Part shown: piece by piece, positions 41,812-54,519 of the stretch
How the letters are laid out: the number at the start of each line of letters is the position of its first letter
Numbering within the stretch: the first letter of the stretch is position 1
Origin: Cerrena zonata
Taxonomy: Eukaryota; Basidiomycota; Agaricomycetes; Polyporales; Cerrenaceae
Assembly: GCA_038087015.1 (NCBI GenBank)
Contig: JASBNA010000089.1
Location: 1 to 64,000, forward strand
Direction of reading: 5' to 3'
DNA length: 64,000 nt
Program-made: the position numbers and the translations under genes
The notes under the pieces: model-generated
What the model was told of the DNA's origin: nothing
Databases searched by the model: none
Seen by the model: the letters and a program-made list of their open reading frames with translations, nothing else

Positions 41812-42906
41812 ATGTCCCAACAATCAGACTTCTCATGCCATTGGCTGGAATGCACAACCGATACCGCCAGCTTTAAATCATTGGCCCAACTAGTTACTCA
41901 TCTAAGTCAACAACATCTCTCGCATATTGCCCATATCGCTCCAATGACTCCGGTTCGTTATACTTGTCAGTGGGAAGGATGTCCAAGATACGGAGTTGAA
42001 CAGCCTTCGAGGTTTGCACTCATTTCCCATTGTCGTACTCACACGGGTGAAAAGCCTTATTTTTGTCCAATACCTGAATGTGAAAAGCATTTCACTCGTT
42101 CAGACGCTTTAGCAAAGCATGTAAAAGGAGTACATGATTTACATTCACTTCGTGATGGTCTTATGATTGTTAATGATCGTATAAAAAAGGGTAAACTAGT
42201 TATTGAAGATAAATACGATCCGGATAATTTTGGTATCAAAGATGGTAAATCTAAAATTTTAAGTGAAGAACAATATTTAAAATTATTATCTGAACAAATG
42301 GAACTTAAAAATCCTTGGTGGTATACCTCAAGGTTTTTAGATATATTGAGAGATCACGATGATCCAACAAATGCTGATATTGTCGATGATTATGAAAAAT
42401 TACTTTCTCAACCTTTTGATACTAAACAATTTAAAATCGCTCATGATAGATATAAAGTTTTCTTAAAAGAAGACGAAGAAGATAGGTTGATATACACTAG
42501 TAAGTTTACTCCACCAGAATCATCTGAAGACACTGATACTGTTGAACAAGAAAAACTAATAAACTACGAATCCAAAGTAAATAAGAAATCCCAAATGCTT
42601 AAAAGTCAGCACGAATTAAGATCAGATAGAAATATAGACGAGCTTTCACTTGACGAGTTAAAGGCAGAATATTCCAATTTGAAATCAAGATATAATACTG
42701 CTTCCAAAATCAATAAGATTGTTTCGAATAATTTAATAACTTCAGTTAAACAAAAACGTAAGAACTGGCTCATCAATCAAATTTTGCTCGATGCCAACAT
42801 CAAAGTCGGGTTACCAAGAGGAGCCGGAGATGCCCAAGAAGGTGAAACCGTCTTAGATGGGTTAGATGTTAATATTTTGAATGAAGGTATTACCAGGGCC
42901 AAATAA
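41812..42906 (+). CDS. C2H2 zinc-finger protein, Iec1-like (INO80 complex)
   Basis: 364 residues. Three C2H2-type fingers lie near residues 9-35, 47-75 and 83-108. The last two are joined by the classic HTGEKPYFCP linker and end HFTRSDALAKHVKGVHD. The rest is helical and charged, with conserved-looking LKNPWWYTSRFLDILRD. The finger block (CxWEGCPRYG.., CPIPECEKHFTRSDALAKH) resembles the fission-yeast and Aspergillus Iec1-type INO80 subunit, a YY1-like protein that S. cerevisiae lacks. The assignment is by memory of the pattern, so a different C2H2 factor is possible. FCF2 follows on the same strand 103 bp downstream. Confidence 0.6.
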   Translation: MSQQSDFSCHWLECTTDTASFKSLAQLVTHLSQQHLSHIAHIAPMTPVRYTCQWEGCPRYGVEQPSRFALISHCRTHTGEKPYFCPIPECEKHFTRSDALAKHVKGVHDLHSLRDGLMIVNDRIKKGKLVIEDKYDPDNFGIKDGKSKILSEEQYLKLLSEQMELKNPWWYTSRFLDILRDHDDPTNADIVDDYEKLLSQPFDTKQFKIAHDRYKVFLKEDEEDRLIYTSKFTPPESSEDTDTVEQEKLINYESKVNKKSQMLKSQHELRSDRNIDELSLDELKAEYSNLKSRYNTASKINKIVSNNLITSVKQKRKNWLINQILLDANIKVGLPRGAGDAQEGETVLDGLDVNILNEGITRAK

Positions 42907-42909
42907 TCG

Positions 42910-42920
42910 ACCCGTACATT
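42910..42920 (+). promoter_or_regulatory. Rap1-like ACCCGTACATT upstream of FCF2
   Basis: It lies directly after the zinc-finger gene's stop and about 95 bp before the FCF2 ATG. Confidence 0.45.
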
Positions 42921-43009
42921 TTTCAATTTTTTTTTTTTTGTATAATTTTTTTTTTTCATGGCTCATCTCAAAAGACTATACCTCCACCTTTTCCTTATAA
43001 TACATTACC

Positions 43010-43747
43010 ATGACTCCACATAAGAAAAACATAATGGAACCAGCCATAACAGAAGTCTCAGAGACCGAAGCGGTCTCGGGGACCGAATCGTTTTCGTCTG
43101 ACCACAGCCATAATTTGAAACAAGGAGTTGACACTTCATTATCATTAGATAGTTTATTCAGTGAGTTATCAAAAGAGACCAAAAATAAGAATAAGAAAGA
43201 TGATAAAGAGGAAAGTGATGAATTCAGCAAGATCAAAGCACAGCTCTCCAAACTACCACAGATAAGCTCGAGACTAGAAGAAAGTTTAAAAGAAGAACAA
43301 GATAAAATCAATAAAAAAACTGATATTTTAAGAGTCAATGATCCCATAACTCATGCATTGAACCGCGAAAAACAGATCAAGAGCAAGGACAGTACCTCTG
43401 GGGATAAATGGTTTAATATGAAGGCGCCTGAACTTACCCCTGAAATCAAACGAGATTTATTGGTTATTAAACATAGAAGTGCGTTAGATCCCAAGAGACA
43501 TTATAAGAAGGAGAAATGGGAGACCCCCAAGCATTTTCAAATGGGGACTATAATCGAGGGTAACACCGAGGGAAGCAGTGCTCGTTTGAACCGTAAAGCA
43601 AGAGGAACCACCTTGGTTGATGAGATCTTGAAAGATGAAGATAGTCTGAAATATTTCAAGAGAAAATTCAGTGAAATAAGAGAGCAAAGAAGTAGCGGGG
43701 GTCAAAAACATTATAAGAAGATGAAAGATATGAGAAAAAGATATTAG
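43010..43747 (+). CDS. FCF2: Pre-rRNA processing factor Fcf2
   Basis: 245 residues. The N-terminal half is charged and disordered. The Fcf2 domain (about 120-245) is clear: DKWFNMKAPELTPEIKRDL, then RSALDPKRHYKKEKWETPKHFQMGTIIEG, then an Arg/Lys-rich tail with SSGGQKHYKKMKDMRKRY. Fcf2 acts in the nucleolus in early 18S rRNA processing. A second Met at codon 9 could also be a start, but 43010 is the first ATG. Confidence 0.9.
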   Translation: MTPHKKNIMEPAITEVSETEAVSGTESFSSDHSHNLKQGVDTSLSLDSLFSELSKETKNKNKKDDKEESDEFSKIKAQLSKLPQISSRLEESLKEEQDKINKKTDILRVNDPITHALNREKQIKSKDSTSGDKWFNMKAPELTPEIKRDLLVIKHRSALDPKRHYKKEKWETPKHFQMGTIIEGNTEGSSARLNRKARGTTLVDEILKDEDSLKYFKRKFSEIREQRSSGGQKHYKKMKDMRKRY

Positions 43748-43877
43748 ATGCATTAGTTTACGAATACACAAACATTTATTAGATAGAATGTAGAAAGTCA
43801 TAAGGATAGCCAGTATCAACAAAAAAAAAAAAAAGGTAAAATAAAATAAAAATCTAGATAATCATAATTCGTTAAGT

Positions 43878-44897
43878 TTATTCAAGTCCAGCTCTTCTGA
43901 AAACATCCAGTCTTACTTGTTCCCATAGTTTTTTCTTTTCATCTTTTGATATTTTCTTTTTATCGCCCGATAATCGAATTGTTTTTTTGAGAGCGTCAGT
44001 TTTCAATTTATATTCATAAGCAGTGGTAGCCGCCGCGGCCAAATTGATTAAATAGTTTCGTATGGCGATTTCTTTATACTTGAATCCTAAATGCAGTTGA
44101 TTATCAGCAGAGATGATTGGCGGAGACAGTATTGAATTTTTCCTCTTACGAGGAGAGTTTATTTGGAGAAGTCTTGATTGTTTAACGCTGATTTCCGCCA
44201 CTGATTTTTTAAAGTTGACATCCAAGTGGTGTTCGTGGTAGAGATTGGACGAGAATAGAGTGTAAATCAACTCTTTATCCGTGATATGTGGTTGTATTAA
44301 AACAAGTTGACATAACTGGGCCAAGTCTCCAACTAATTGAGGTAACGATTGTTGACTATACTGGAAATCGGGGGTTTTGGATATTTCTGGCAACTGTATT
44401 AACATTAATTTACATCTAGTTACGTTTAAGTTCCAATCAATTAAAGATTCTGGAATATTTTGATATTGTAAATCGGATCCAAGACATATTTTATACATTT
44501 CTTCGTCGTCGTCGTCGTCCTCTTCTTCCTGGATTTGCTTATAATACGTCTCGTGGTAGTCGATATCATTAACCAACTGTTCAACCGTGATACTTAATGG
44601 TTCTGAATCCTCTGGTATGGTGGCTGTTGAACTTGAGTAAATCGATGGGGCACTACGTACTGAACGACGCCCGGAAAAAACACTAGATGCTTTGGAACGA
44701 TGCAGCGATGAATGTGATCGTGAATGTTGATGCTGCTGGTTATTATACTGTGATGGTGCTGATCTTATCGAAGATGCACTCGAAGAGGTCACCACCAGTG
44801 GAGGAAGTTGTTGATAAATTGCATTTCTGGCCGAGTCTCTAAATTGACTGGGTGGTGACGATATTGAATTGTTTCGAGTAAATGGTGATCCAAACAT
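43878..44897 (-). CDS. Uncharacterised protein, Ser-rich N-terminus and helical C-terminus
   Basis: 339 residues; no family recognised. Residues 1-105 are Ser/Gln/Arg-rich with several RxxS motifs (possible kinase sites). An acidic run of Glu and Asp lies near 125-135, encoded by a GAC/GAA-rich stretch. The C-terminal two thirds looks folded and mainly helical, with a conserved-looking ALKKTIRLSGDKKKISKDEKK segment and ending RLDVFRRAGLE. There is no signal peptide or membrane helix. It lies tail-to-tail with FCF2 and head-to-head with NUP159. Confidence 0.7.
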   Translation of the reverse strand: MFGSPFTRNNSISSPPSQFRDSARNAIYQQLPPLVVTSSSASSIRSAPSQYNNQQHQHSRSHSSLHRSKASSVFSGRRSVRSAPSIYSSSTATIPEDSEPLSITVEQLVNDIDYHETYYKQIQEEEDDDDDEEMYKICLGSDLQYQNIPESLIDWNLNVTRCKLMLIQLPEISKTPDFQYSQQSLPQLVGDLAQLCQLVLIQPHITDKELIYTLFSSNLYHEHHLDVNFKKSVAEISVKQSRLLQINSPRKRKNSILSPPIISADNQLHLGFKYKEIAIRNYLINLAAAATTAYEYKLKTDALKKTIRLSGDKKKISKDEKKKLWEQVRLDVFRRAGLE

Positions 44898-45850
44898 ACT
44901 CCATTAACTTAACACTCAACTGGTTAACTGGGTCAACTAATAAACTTATAAATGAATAAAAAAGTTCCCAAAGAACTGAAGAAAAAGTCAGAAGATATGC
45001 TTTCTCCGTGCCCTGTTTAGTGTGACCCGCCTAAAAATGAAAAAGAAAAAGAAAAAATGCACCTAAACAAACCTAATAATTTTTCCTGTTGATTAAAGCT
45101 AGCCTTTTCGTGGGGGAACTTGGTTCACAATACTGATGCAGCCAAGGGGGTGGACTAGTGCCTTCAACAAGTGCAAATAAGGTGGGCCCACGCTTGAAAG
45201 GAAGAGTAGGAAGAACCTCCAACAATCTCCCCGACATCAGGCAGTTGTTCCGGGATCGAGATTAAGCTTTTCCATTTTTCCTCCCGTGGAATCGGGTGTT
45301 TTCCATTTTTTTTCATTGTTGTGACTCTTTTGTTTATTCTGTTTCACCTTTAACCAAGGTACATGGGCCACCTCCAAGGAGCCATGGTCATCGTAGCAGG
45401 GTTGCATTCGGAAAAAGTAGTTGTTCCAGTTTCATTTGTGCTTTGCTCCCCCACATATCACGGTACTTGCAGTTCGAGCAGTTGACAATACTTGCAAATG
45501 AACGAATATATAATGAAAAAATATATAAGTACTAGGGAGTCGTCTTGACTGGAGTTGTCATCTCGCGATAGGCTGCAACACCTACAGTTTATTCAAAGCC
45601 TACAGTTTATTCAAAGTAGCGGGACTTCGTTCCAGCTTAGAATATTAATCAGGTAGTTTTATTTGAAGTAGTAGTAGTTCTATACATACAAGCTAATAAG
45701 CTAACGGCCATTGGCGTGCACCAACCATTACAATCACGTGACGAATCACGCGCTAGGCCCATACACCAGTTTTGTAATAAAAGACATGAAAAGGTTTTCT
45801 TTTAATGATATAGCGGTAAACAATTGAAGAATTACCAACTATCAGCAGCC
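44898..45850. other. Divergent spacer between the unknown gene and NUP159
   Basis: No gene is supported. It contains an imperfect 21-bp tandem duplication (about 45582-45618) and a CACGTG at 45735-45740, about 110 bp before NUP159. Confidence 0.55.
45582..45618 (+). repeat. Tandem duplication upstream of NUP159
   Basis: CCTACAGTTTATTCAAAG occurs twice in direct succession (the first copy begins ACCTACAG). Confidence 0.8.
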
Positions 45851-48800
45851 ATGAGTGAACTTGAAGAAGTCTTCACTGAAGAGTTGGGGTTCAAGCTCGC
45901 TACTCCCAAGGATGGGATTCCGCTTTTCGAAAATCCCCTTGATTTGAATGGCATTTCGAATCAAAAGTTATCGTTACTTTCGTTTTCGAACGTTAGAGGG
46001 GTATTTGCTGCTTCTGACTCTAAATCGTTGATAATTGATCGAATTGATAAACTCAACGAGGAAGCGCCAGCGCTGTTCAATACGTTACTGGACTTATCCC
46101 AGGTTTCACAGCTTCAATTTGACCTGACCGGTAAGTACCTTTATATTTTAATGAATGATAAATTGCATCAGGTCAAAGTTGACGGATTCTTCTCAGAAGC
46201 TAAAGTTTCATTATTTCATGATATTGCATCGAACGTTTCCCACTTCCAATGTTCATTAAACAAACCCTTGATTTATTATTTGGATAATGAAAGTAATCTT
46301 ATCTCACTCAATCAAAATGATAACTCATCTAACAAGATCGCTTCAAACGTTTCTACATTTCTCCTTTTCATTAGATGGATCTTCGGTGCTTTACTCTCAA
46401 GGCAATTCAGTTCACTTATCGTCAGATGACTCTTTCAAAATCTCTCCTGACTGATTTGGTTGATGATGATTCAATAATTTCTTCCATTCAACAAATTGAC
46501 AATCGCAATTGGTTAGTGGTGTATGATATTAGTGAAGATAAAAATGATTTAGAAAATCATTCGGTTGACAGTTTTGTTTTTGAAAAACAAAATGGCGATT
46601 TTATTCCTCATCAAACTTTTATTGCTGATCCAATGGGTATAGTTCCTCGTAAATTATCCTATTATAATCAACCTTTGATTAATTGGATTCCTCAAAATGA
46701 TTTATTCTTTATAACCTCTTCCATGGCCACGGAATTAAGTTGTTTATCTTCTTCTAATAATTCAATCACTTCAATTGTTCAGGAAGTTGACTCTGCAAAA
46801 TCAACCTTCCCAATCAATGATGATGGTGATGATGCCTCTGTCGTTGGTTTCGCAATTGACTACATATCTAATAAAAAAAATATTGTGAAAAACCCTTGCT
46901 TGGGAGTGGATGAGTGTCAAAATAGTCTCCCAAAAGCTATGGTATTAACTAATGAGGGTAATTTAGTCGGTTGGTGGATATTTGATTCTAAATCAATTAA
47001 AGAGAAATCCCTTGATTTGAATAAAGTCTCTCAATCTTTGCCAGCTTCCAATAATGATAATGAATCTTTGCCAGCTTCCAAAACCAATGATGAATCTTTG
47101 CCAGCTTCCAAGAATAATGATACAGAATCTGATGACAAAAAAAATCCCTTCAGTTTAAATGACAATCCTTTCAGCTCTAGTAAACCTAGCCCATTTGCAT
47201 CTTTCGGAAAGCAGCCCGATATATTTGGTCAGTCTTCAACTGCGTCAACCGATCATGGTTTTAATTTGTTTGGCTCACAATCTCTGCTGTCAAACTCAAC
47301 CACCTCGGGACCTACTAATTTTTCATCAAAACCTAATCAACTGTCTTCAAGCGGATTTGGAACTTCGGGTTTTGGTTTGGGTAAAACTGCAGGTGGCCAT
47401 TTTGGTTCTTCTTTGAATAATTCAAACAATAGCTTACCTGGGGGATCTGGCTCATCGTTTGCAAAATTCGCCAACAGTTCTCCTCTCAGTAACTTACCTA
47501 AGAAAGAATCTCCTTTCGATAAGCCCGATACTGCTTCACCATTTGCTAAGCTCAGTGGTAATAAGGAATCTCCCTTCGGTCAACCCAGTACTGATTCACC
47601 ATTTTCTAAGCTAAACGATAAAAAGGAAACTGTCTTCGATCAACCCAGTACAGACTCCCCATTTGCCAAGTTTAACGAAAAGAAAGAAACTCCATTTGGA
47701 AAACCCAGTACAGACTCCCCATTTGCCAAGTTTAACGAAAAGAAAGAAACTCCATTTGGAAAACCCAGTACAGACTCCCCATTTTCCAAGTTTAACGAAA
47801 ACAAGGAAAGTCCATTTGGGAAACCTAGCACTGACTCCCCATTTTCCAAGTTTAGCGAAAAGAAGGAAGATCCATTTGTGAAACCCAGTACTGACTCCCC
47901 ATTTGCTAAGTTTAACGATACGAATGTTGGAGCTAATGCTCAGAGTTCCATTTTTGATCAACCAAAAACTAACAAAGGTAATTCGATTTTCCCAGATCTC
48001 GAAGATGACTTGAATGAACCCAGTGCTCAACTGGGGTTCATGGGTGATTTCGTTAAGTCATTTAATGACTCATTGAATAAATCTACGGAAGAAACCAAAT
48101 ATACAGTTGAAGAACCTGACTCTGAAGAAGCATATGATGAATCAAGCAGTGAAGATTCTGATTCGGAATTAGATACAAAACTAATCGAATTAAAACAAAA
48201 TACATCGAATCTGGCGTCACCGTCGGCTACATCTGAGCCTCGCGAAGCACCTGCAACTTCCAGCTTGAACAATGATCTGGTAAATCAAAAGCCTAGTTCA
48301 ACTGTCCCTATAGAGTCTTCTGCTTCATGGCTTGAATCCCGTAGTGTTCTTGGAGATTCAGTTTCAGAGGATTTCAATGAATACGATAGTAAAGCTCTAC
48401 AAAATAAAGAGCCTCGCTTTGAGCCAACAGATGATTTCAATGACTATGACAGTAAAGATGTATTCAATAGCGAGTCTCGCTTCGGTTCTACGAAAGATTC
48501 TACTCCAAGTGAGAAGGAAGCTGATTTGTACGACGAATTTGATGATTATCGCTATGTTATGCAAGATGAAATTGATGAAGAGAATAACTACTTAGAAAGA
48601 CTTTCCAAAGATACCATACCTGAATTGCCATATCTCTACTACTTCGATGGTTACACTGTTCCTGATACCAACCGCCCGACGACAGCTCCGGAAATAATGT
48701 CGAGGTTAGTTCGTGATACCGATGCTTACATTGATGTACTCGATATGAATTTAGAGGCCGTAATTAGCTTTATTGATTTTCATCTCGATCCAGCTTCAGA

Positions 48801-49410
48801 TTACTCCAAAGAACTTCTTGGATTCCCAAGGCTCTGGAGGTTACAAGCAGCACAGTTCCTCGCGGACGCTGTGGATGAATCCAAGAGTAAGCTTAATCAC
48901 ATCAAACCTTTAATTACTACTCAGCTCGATGATCTTGTCAAAATACGTAATGATATTGAAGTAAGTCTTGAATATAAGTCAATTATCGACAAGCTTTTTA
49001 CCCAATTGAAACTATACAGTACCAAATCGTCGACGGTAAATCAAAAGCTTCTGATAAGCCAGGAGATATTACAAAATAAATTACGTACTAAGTATCAGAA
49101 TGTTGAAGATCAAATCAAAGTGGCTACTACTAAGTTATTTCCAATGAAAGCCAAGTCCTCTATAGATATATATCCGGAGGAGTCTTTTAAAAACTTGGAG
49201 AGGGTAATCTATGAATTGAACGAGAAGATTTTAGGAACATTACAAAACATCAATCATTTAGAACTGCAAATAGCGGATTTAGACTTAGCAGACTGTTCTG
49301 ATCTCAAAGATAATGCATTACCGAAAGTCGCTGATATTCCTGGTCCTTCTAAGATCTCAAAAGACATTATGACCAATAAAGTTTGTTCAAGAAAGTTGAA
49401 TTTTAGCTAA
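45851..49410 (+). CDS. NUP159: Nucleoporin Nup159, two frame breaks near the 5' end
   Basis: From the ATG at 45851 (MSELEEVFTEELGFKLATPKDG) an N-terminal beta-propeller runs to about residue 370. It docks the RNA helicase Dbp5 in yeast. A Ser/Asn region with three SLPASxNND repeats follows, then FG-type repeats, then six imperfect 20-residue units of the type PFGKPSTDSPFAKFNEKKE (47560-47930). A long acidic linker and a C-terminal coiled coil follow; the latter binds Nup82 and Nsp1. An extra T near 46360 and another near 46452 break the frame; removing both gives 1185 residues. It sits on the cytoplasmic face of the pore and is essential in yeast, so sequence error is favoured. Confidence 0.9.
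47560..47930 (+). repeat. 60-bp tandem repeat in NUP159
   Basis: Six units of 60 bp; 47641-47700 and 47701-47760 are almost identical. In frame they encode the 20-residue unit that carries PSTDSPF and PFG motifs. Confidence 0.92.
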
Positions 49411-49700
49411 TGAACTTAATAAACAAGCCTGGTATAAGTTACAAGTCTTTATAATATTTGTATTTGTATTTCAATGAAGAATGAAAAAAAAAAAAAAGAA
49501 TTTATAAACAAAACTTTGTTGTAGAATGATTAAGTATACAAAGAGACGTACAAATGAGAAAAAGAAAATTAAGATATGAGAAAAAGCGTTCATAGCGTTA
49601 AGAAAGGAGGTGTCTAATGGAATTTTAATGGTCACTGACCATTTCCCCTTTCATTGGACTAATAACATTAGCATACTTGTGCTAAACAGATAAATCAGTC

Positions 49701-52247
<2,547 letters not shown>

Positions 52248-52495
52248 TTAAAAAATGCTTCTTTCGAGTTTCTGATAACAATCTCTCTAATATATATCTT
52301 TGAAACAAGCAGATTTATAATACTTCAAACTAACTTCCAAGATCAATTGAAGGTATTTTGGACCGATTATATACTTATCAAAGCTATTAAACTCGAATTG
52401 ATTAACCTTCTGTAGAAAAAGACTTGTTGGCGGTTAATTTATCAACACCGCAAATGATTTCAATGGCAAAAAATCAATTTTCACCCTTTAAATCC

Positions 52496-52507
52496 ACACC
52501 CGTACAG
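52496..52507 (+). promoter_or_regulatory. Rap1-like site in the CDC48/HNT1 promoter
   Basis: ACACCCGTACAG, about 210 bp before HNT1 and 295 bp before CDC48. Confidence 0.45.
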
Positions 52508-52513
52508 TTCTGT

Positions 52514-52522
52514 CTTGCCACC
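52514..52522 (-). promoter_or_regulatory. PACE-like element (GGTGGCAAG) upstream of CDC48
   Basis: Eight of nine bases of the Rpn4 site GGTGGCAAA on the CDC48 strand, about 315 bp before the ATG. CDC48 is an Rpn4 target in S. cerevisiae. Confidence 0.5.
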
Positions 52523-52562
52523 CTAAAACTTTTCCAAATGCTTCGATAGAGTTCCGAGGGCT

Positions 52563-52582
52563 CACGTGATATGCATCACGTG
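52563..52582. promoter_or_regulatory. Paired CACGTG sites
   Basis: Two CACGTG cores 14 bp apart between CDC48 and HNT1, similar in layout to the pair before LPD1. Probable Cbf1-type sites. Confidence 0.45.
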
Positions 52583-52717
52583 CCGTTTTCTTATTTTCGA
52601 GGGCGGGAGAGGAGATGGACGGGGACGAATGCTAATTTGTATATAAAAAGAACTAAGGGATACAAGCTTGTACTTTAACTACTAAAGTTATTAACTACTA
52701 AGGTAATCCAATTGACA

Positions 52718-53179
52718 ATGTCTGCTTCATCAGCATCTTGTATTTTCTGTAAAATCATCAAGGGAGAAATTCCATCGTTGAAATTGATTGAGACTAAACT
52801 CAGTTATTCATTTCTTGATATTCAACCAACAGCTGAAGCCCATTGTCTTGTTATTCCAAAATATCATGGGGCCAAATTACATAACGTTCCGGATGAATAT
52901 TTAGCTGACATTTTACCAGTGGTGAAGAAATTGACTAAAGTGTTGAACTTGGATACTAATAATACTCCCGAAGGTGAAGGATATAATATTTTGCAAAATA
53001 ATGGTAGAATTGCTCACCAGGTAGTTGACCATGTTCATTTCCATTTGATTCCTAAAAAGGATACGGAAACTGGGTTGGTTGTTGGCTGGCCAGCACAAGA
53101 AACTGATTTTGATAAGTTGAATGCTCTTCATAAATCTTTACAATTAGCATTAGCTGAAGCTAATGATGAAAAATTATAA
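52718..53179 (+). CDS. HNT1: HIT-family nucleotide hydrolase Hnt1
   Basis: 153 residues from the ATG at 52718. The HINT core is intact: CIFCKIIKGEIPS (8-20), DIQPTAEAHCLVIPKYHGAKLH, and the HVHFH histidine triad at 105-109. A C-terminal VVGWPAQETDFDKL matches yeast Hnt1. It hydrolyses adenosine phosphoramidates and, in yeast, relates to Kin28/TFIIH control. No intron is seen here, whereas the S. cerevisiae gene has one. A short insert (TPEGEG) before YNILQNNG is peculiar to this copy or clade. Confidence 0.95.
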   Translation: MSASSASCIFCKIIKGEIPSLKLIETKLSYSFLDIQPTAEAHCLVIPKYHGAKLHNVPDEYLADILPVVKKLTKVLNLDTNNTPEGEGYNILQNNGRIAHQVVDHVHFHLIPKKDTETGLVVGWPAQETDFDKLNALHKSLQLALAEANDEKL

Positions 53180-53204
53180 TGTATATATTAAATTATATAT
53201 GGAA

Positions 53205-53843
53205 TTAAAGAATACCTCCAATGAAACCTCCTATATAACCCATTAAATAACTTGTAAACCACGTCAAGGCGCCTGCACCAAACGGGAAATAACTAATTGT
53301 ATAATACAAGACTGCAAATATTTCAATTATACTTGAAAAAATTGTTAAAATGGTACTCTTCAATATCACCAGAGTATACATGGTTAATAATACACTACCG
53401 AAAAATACAATGGTGAAAACAAATCTTTCTCGACTGAGTAAATGACGAGTGTAGCTAGCAGGTCCTTGTAGTATTCCAAATGACAAAACAAAGAGTAATG
53501 ATCCCATTGACCATAACATTCCAAACTTTCGTGGTTTTAATGCCAACACCGGGAAAAGGAAAAAACTCAATACAAAACAAAGTATTGATGCTGCTAAGCA
53601 GCATCCAAACCCAATGATTCGTTCTAATCGACTCAATCTAAACCACAGAGGCTCTTCGCTGCTTGTTGGATTCCCCGGTGTCCCTGCAGTGTTATAAGTT
53701 GGTAAACTCGAGTACAAGTCGTTGGCACTGGTCTTGATATAATCGGTCCATTCCGAGTACACCGGACGCGTCGTGGCATTGGTGCTGCTTCTGTTGGTCC
53801 AGCTACTGAACTGTTGTCGAAATGCGTTTTCTGCTGATGACAT
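53205..53843 (-). CDS. SFT2: Sft2-like Golgi membrane protein
   Basis: 212 residues. A Ser/Thr-rich cytosolic N-terminus is followed by LSRLERIIGFGCCLAASILCFVLSFFLFP and three more hydrophobic helices, with the family motif RKFGMLWSMGSLLFVLSFGILQGP. This is the SFT2/GOT1-type four-helix layout. Sft2 acts in retrograde transport to the Golgi and Sed5-dependent fusion. The stop lies about 25 bp from the HNT1 stop (convergent). A CCTCCGTACATTCA element is about 100 bp upstream. Confidence 0.92.
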   Translation of the reverse strand: MSSAENAFRQQFSSWTNRSSTNATTRPVYSEWTDYIKTSANDLYSSLPTYNTAGTPGNPTSSEEPLWFRLSRLERIIGFGCCLAASILCFVLSFFLFPVLALKPRKFGMLWSMGSLLFVLSFGILQGPASYTRHLLSRERFVFTIVFFGSVLLTMYTLVILKSTILTIFSSIIEIFAVLYYTISYFPFGAGALTWFTSYLMGYIGGFIGGIL

Positions 53844-53936
53844 CCTCTAGTTGTATTGGTGCTGCTTTCAATCAGAGGTGGCGTCTGCTGCTCTTTTGTA
53901 GTAAATCAAAGAACAAAAAAAAAAAAAATAAAATCC

Positions 53937-53959
53937 ATGAACAAACCTCCGTACATTCA
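53937..53959 (+). repeat. 23-bp dispersed element, copy 2
   Basis: Matches 19571-19593 at 22 of 23 positions; contains CCTCCGTACATTCA. It lies about 95 bp upstream of SFT2. Confidence 0.5.
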
Positions 53960-54459
53960 GTGTTTTGTCAAAAAAGCCTTTTCCAAACCGACACGGTCAA
54001 ATCCCAAATCTCCTAGACGGTTAATGCAGAGAGCTGCCTGCTCTGATTCAAATTCAGAAAAGCCTAAACCCTTTCCTGAACAGTAGCTAATGGCTGCAAC
54101 ACCTTCAAGGAACGAAGGCCTGGCGAAAAGTTATGTATGGAGGTCACGTGCAATTAGCTCATAAGAAGCAGCTGGAAAAACCCCGATGATTATTGCAAAA
54201 TTTGTAATAATAGTGAAGATCACCTTCATACCAAAAGAAAGAAAAGGCTGAACTCATCGCATTACGTATTAGAGCCAGTTTACGATCTGGTTAAAGAAGT
54301 CGAGTTTTTAGTATTTGAAAAAGACTTTCTATTGATATCAGGAATACTTCAAATTATAATTGCAAAAATAACTGCAAGTTAAAGAACAGTGAAATTGTGG
54401 ATACAAGTTGTACGGCGCAGACGTTACTACAAATCACCTAACGCAATACTTAATAATCA

Positions 54460-54467
54460 TATATAAG
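54460..54467 (+). promoter_or_regulatory. TATA box of the amino-acid permease
   Basis: TATATAAG about 55-60 bp before the ATG. Confidence 0.45.
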
Positions 54468-54519
54468 TGAAGGAAAAGCGCCTGTTTTTGGTAAATAGTT
54501 AAATTGTTGGAGTACCAAG

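Larger units (their letters stand above)
53844..54519. other. Spacer between SFT2 and the permease
   Basis: No gene is supported. It contains the second copy of the 23-bp element (53937-53959), a CACGTG (54145-54150) and a TATA box for the permease. Confidence 0.6.

Noticed and set aside
45296..45535. 79-codon ORF between the unknown gene and NUP159
   Set aside because: No family features; lies in a spacer with promoter-like motifs.
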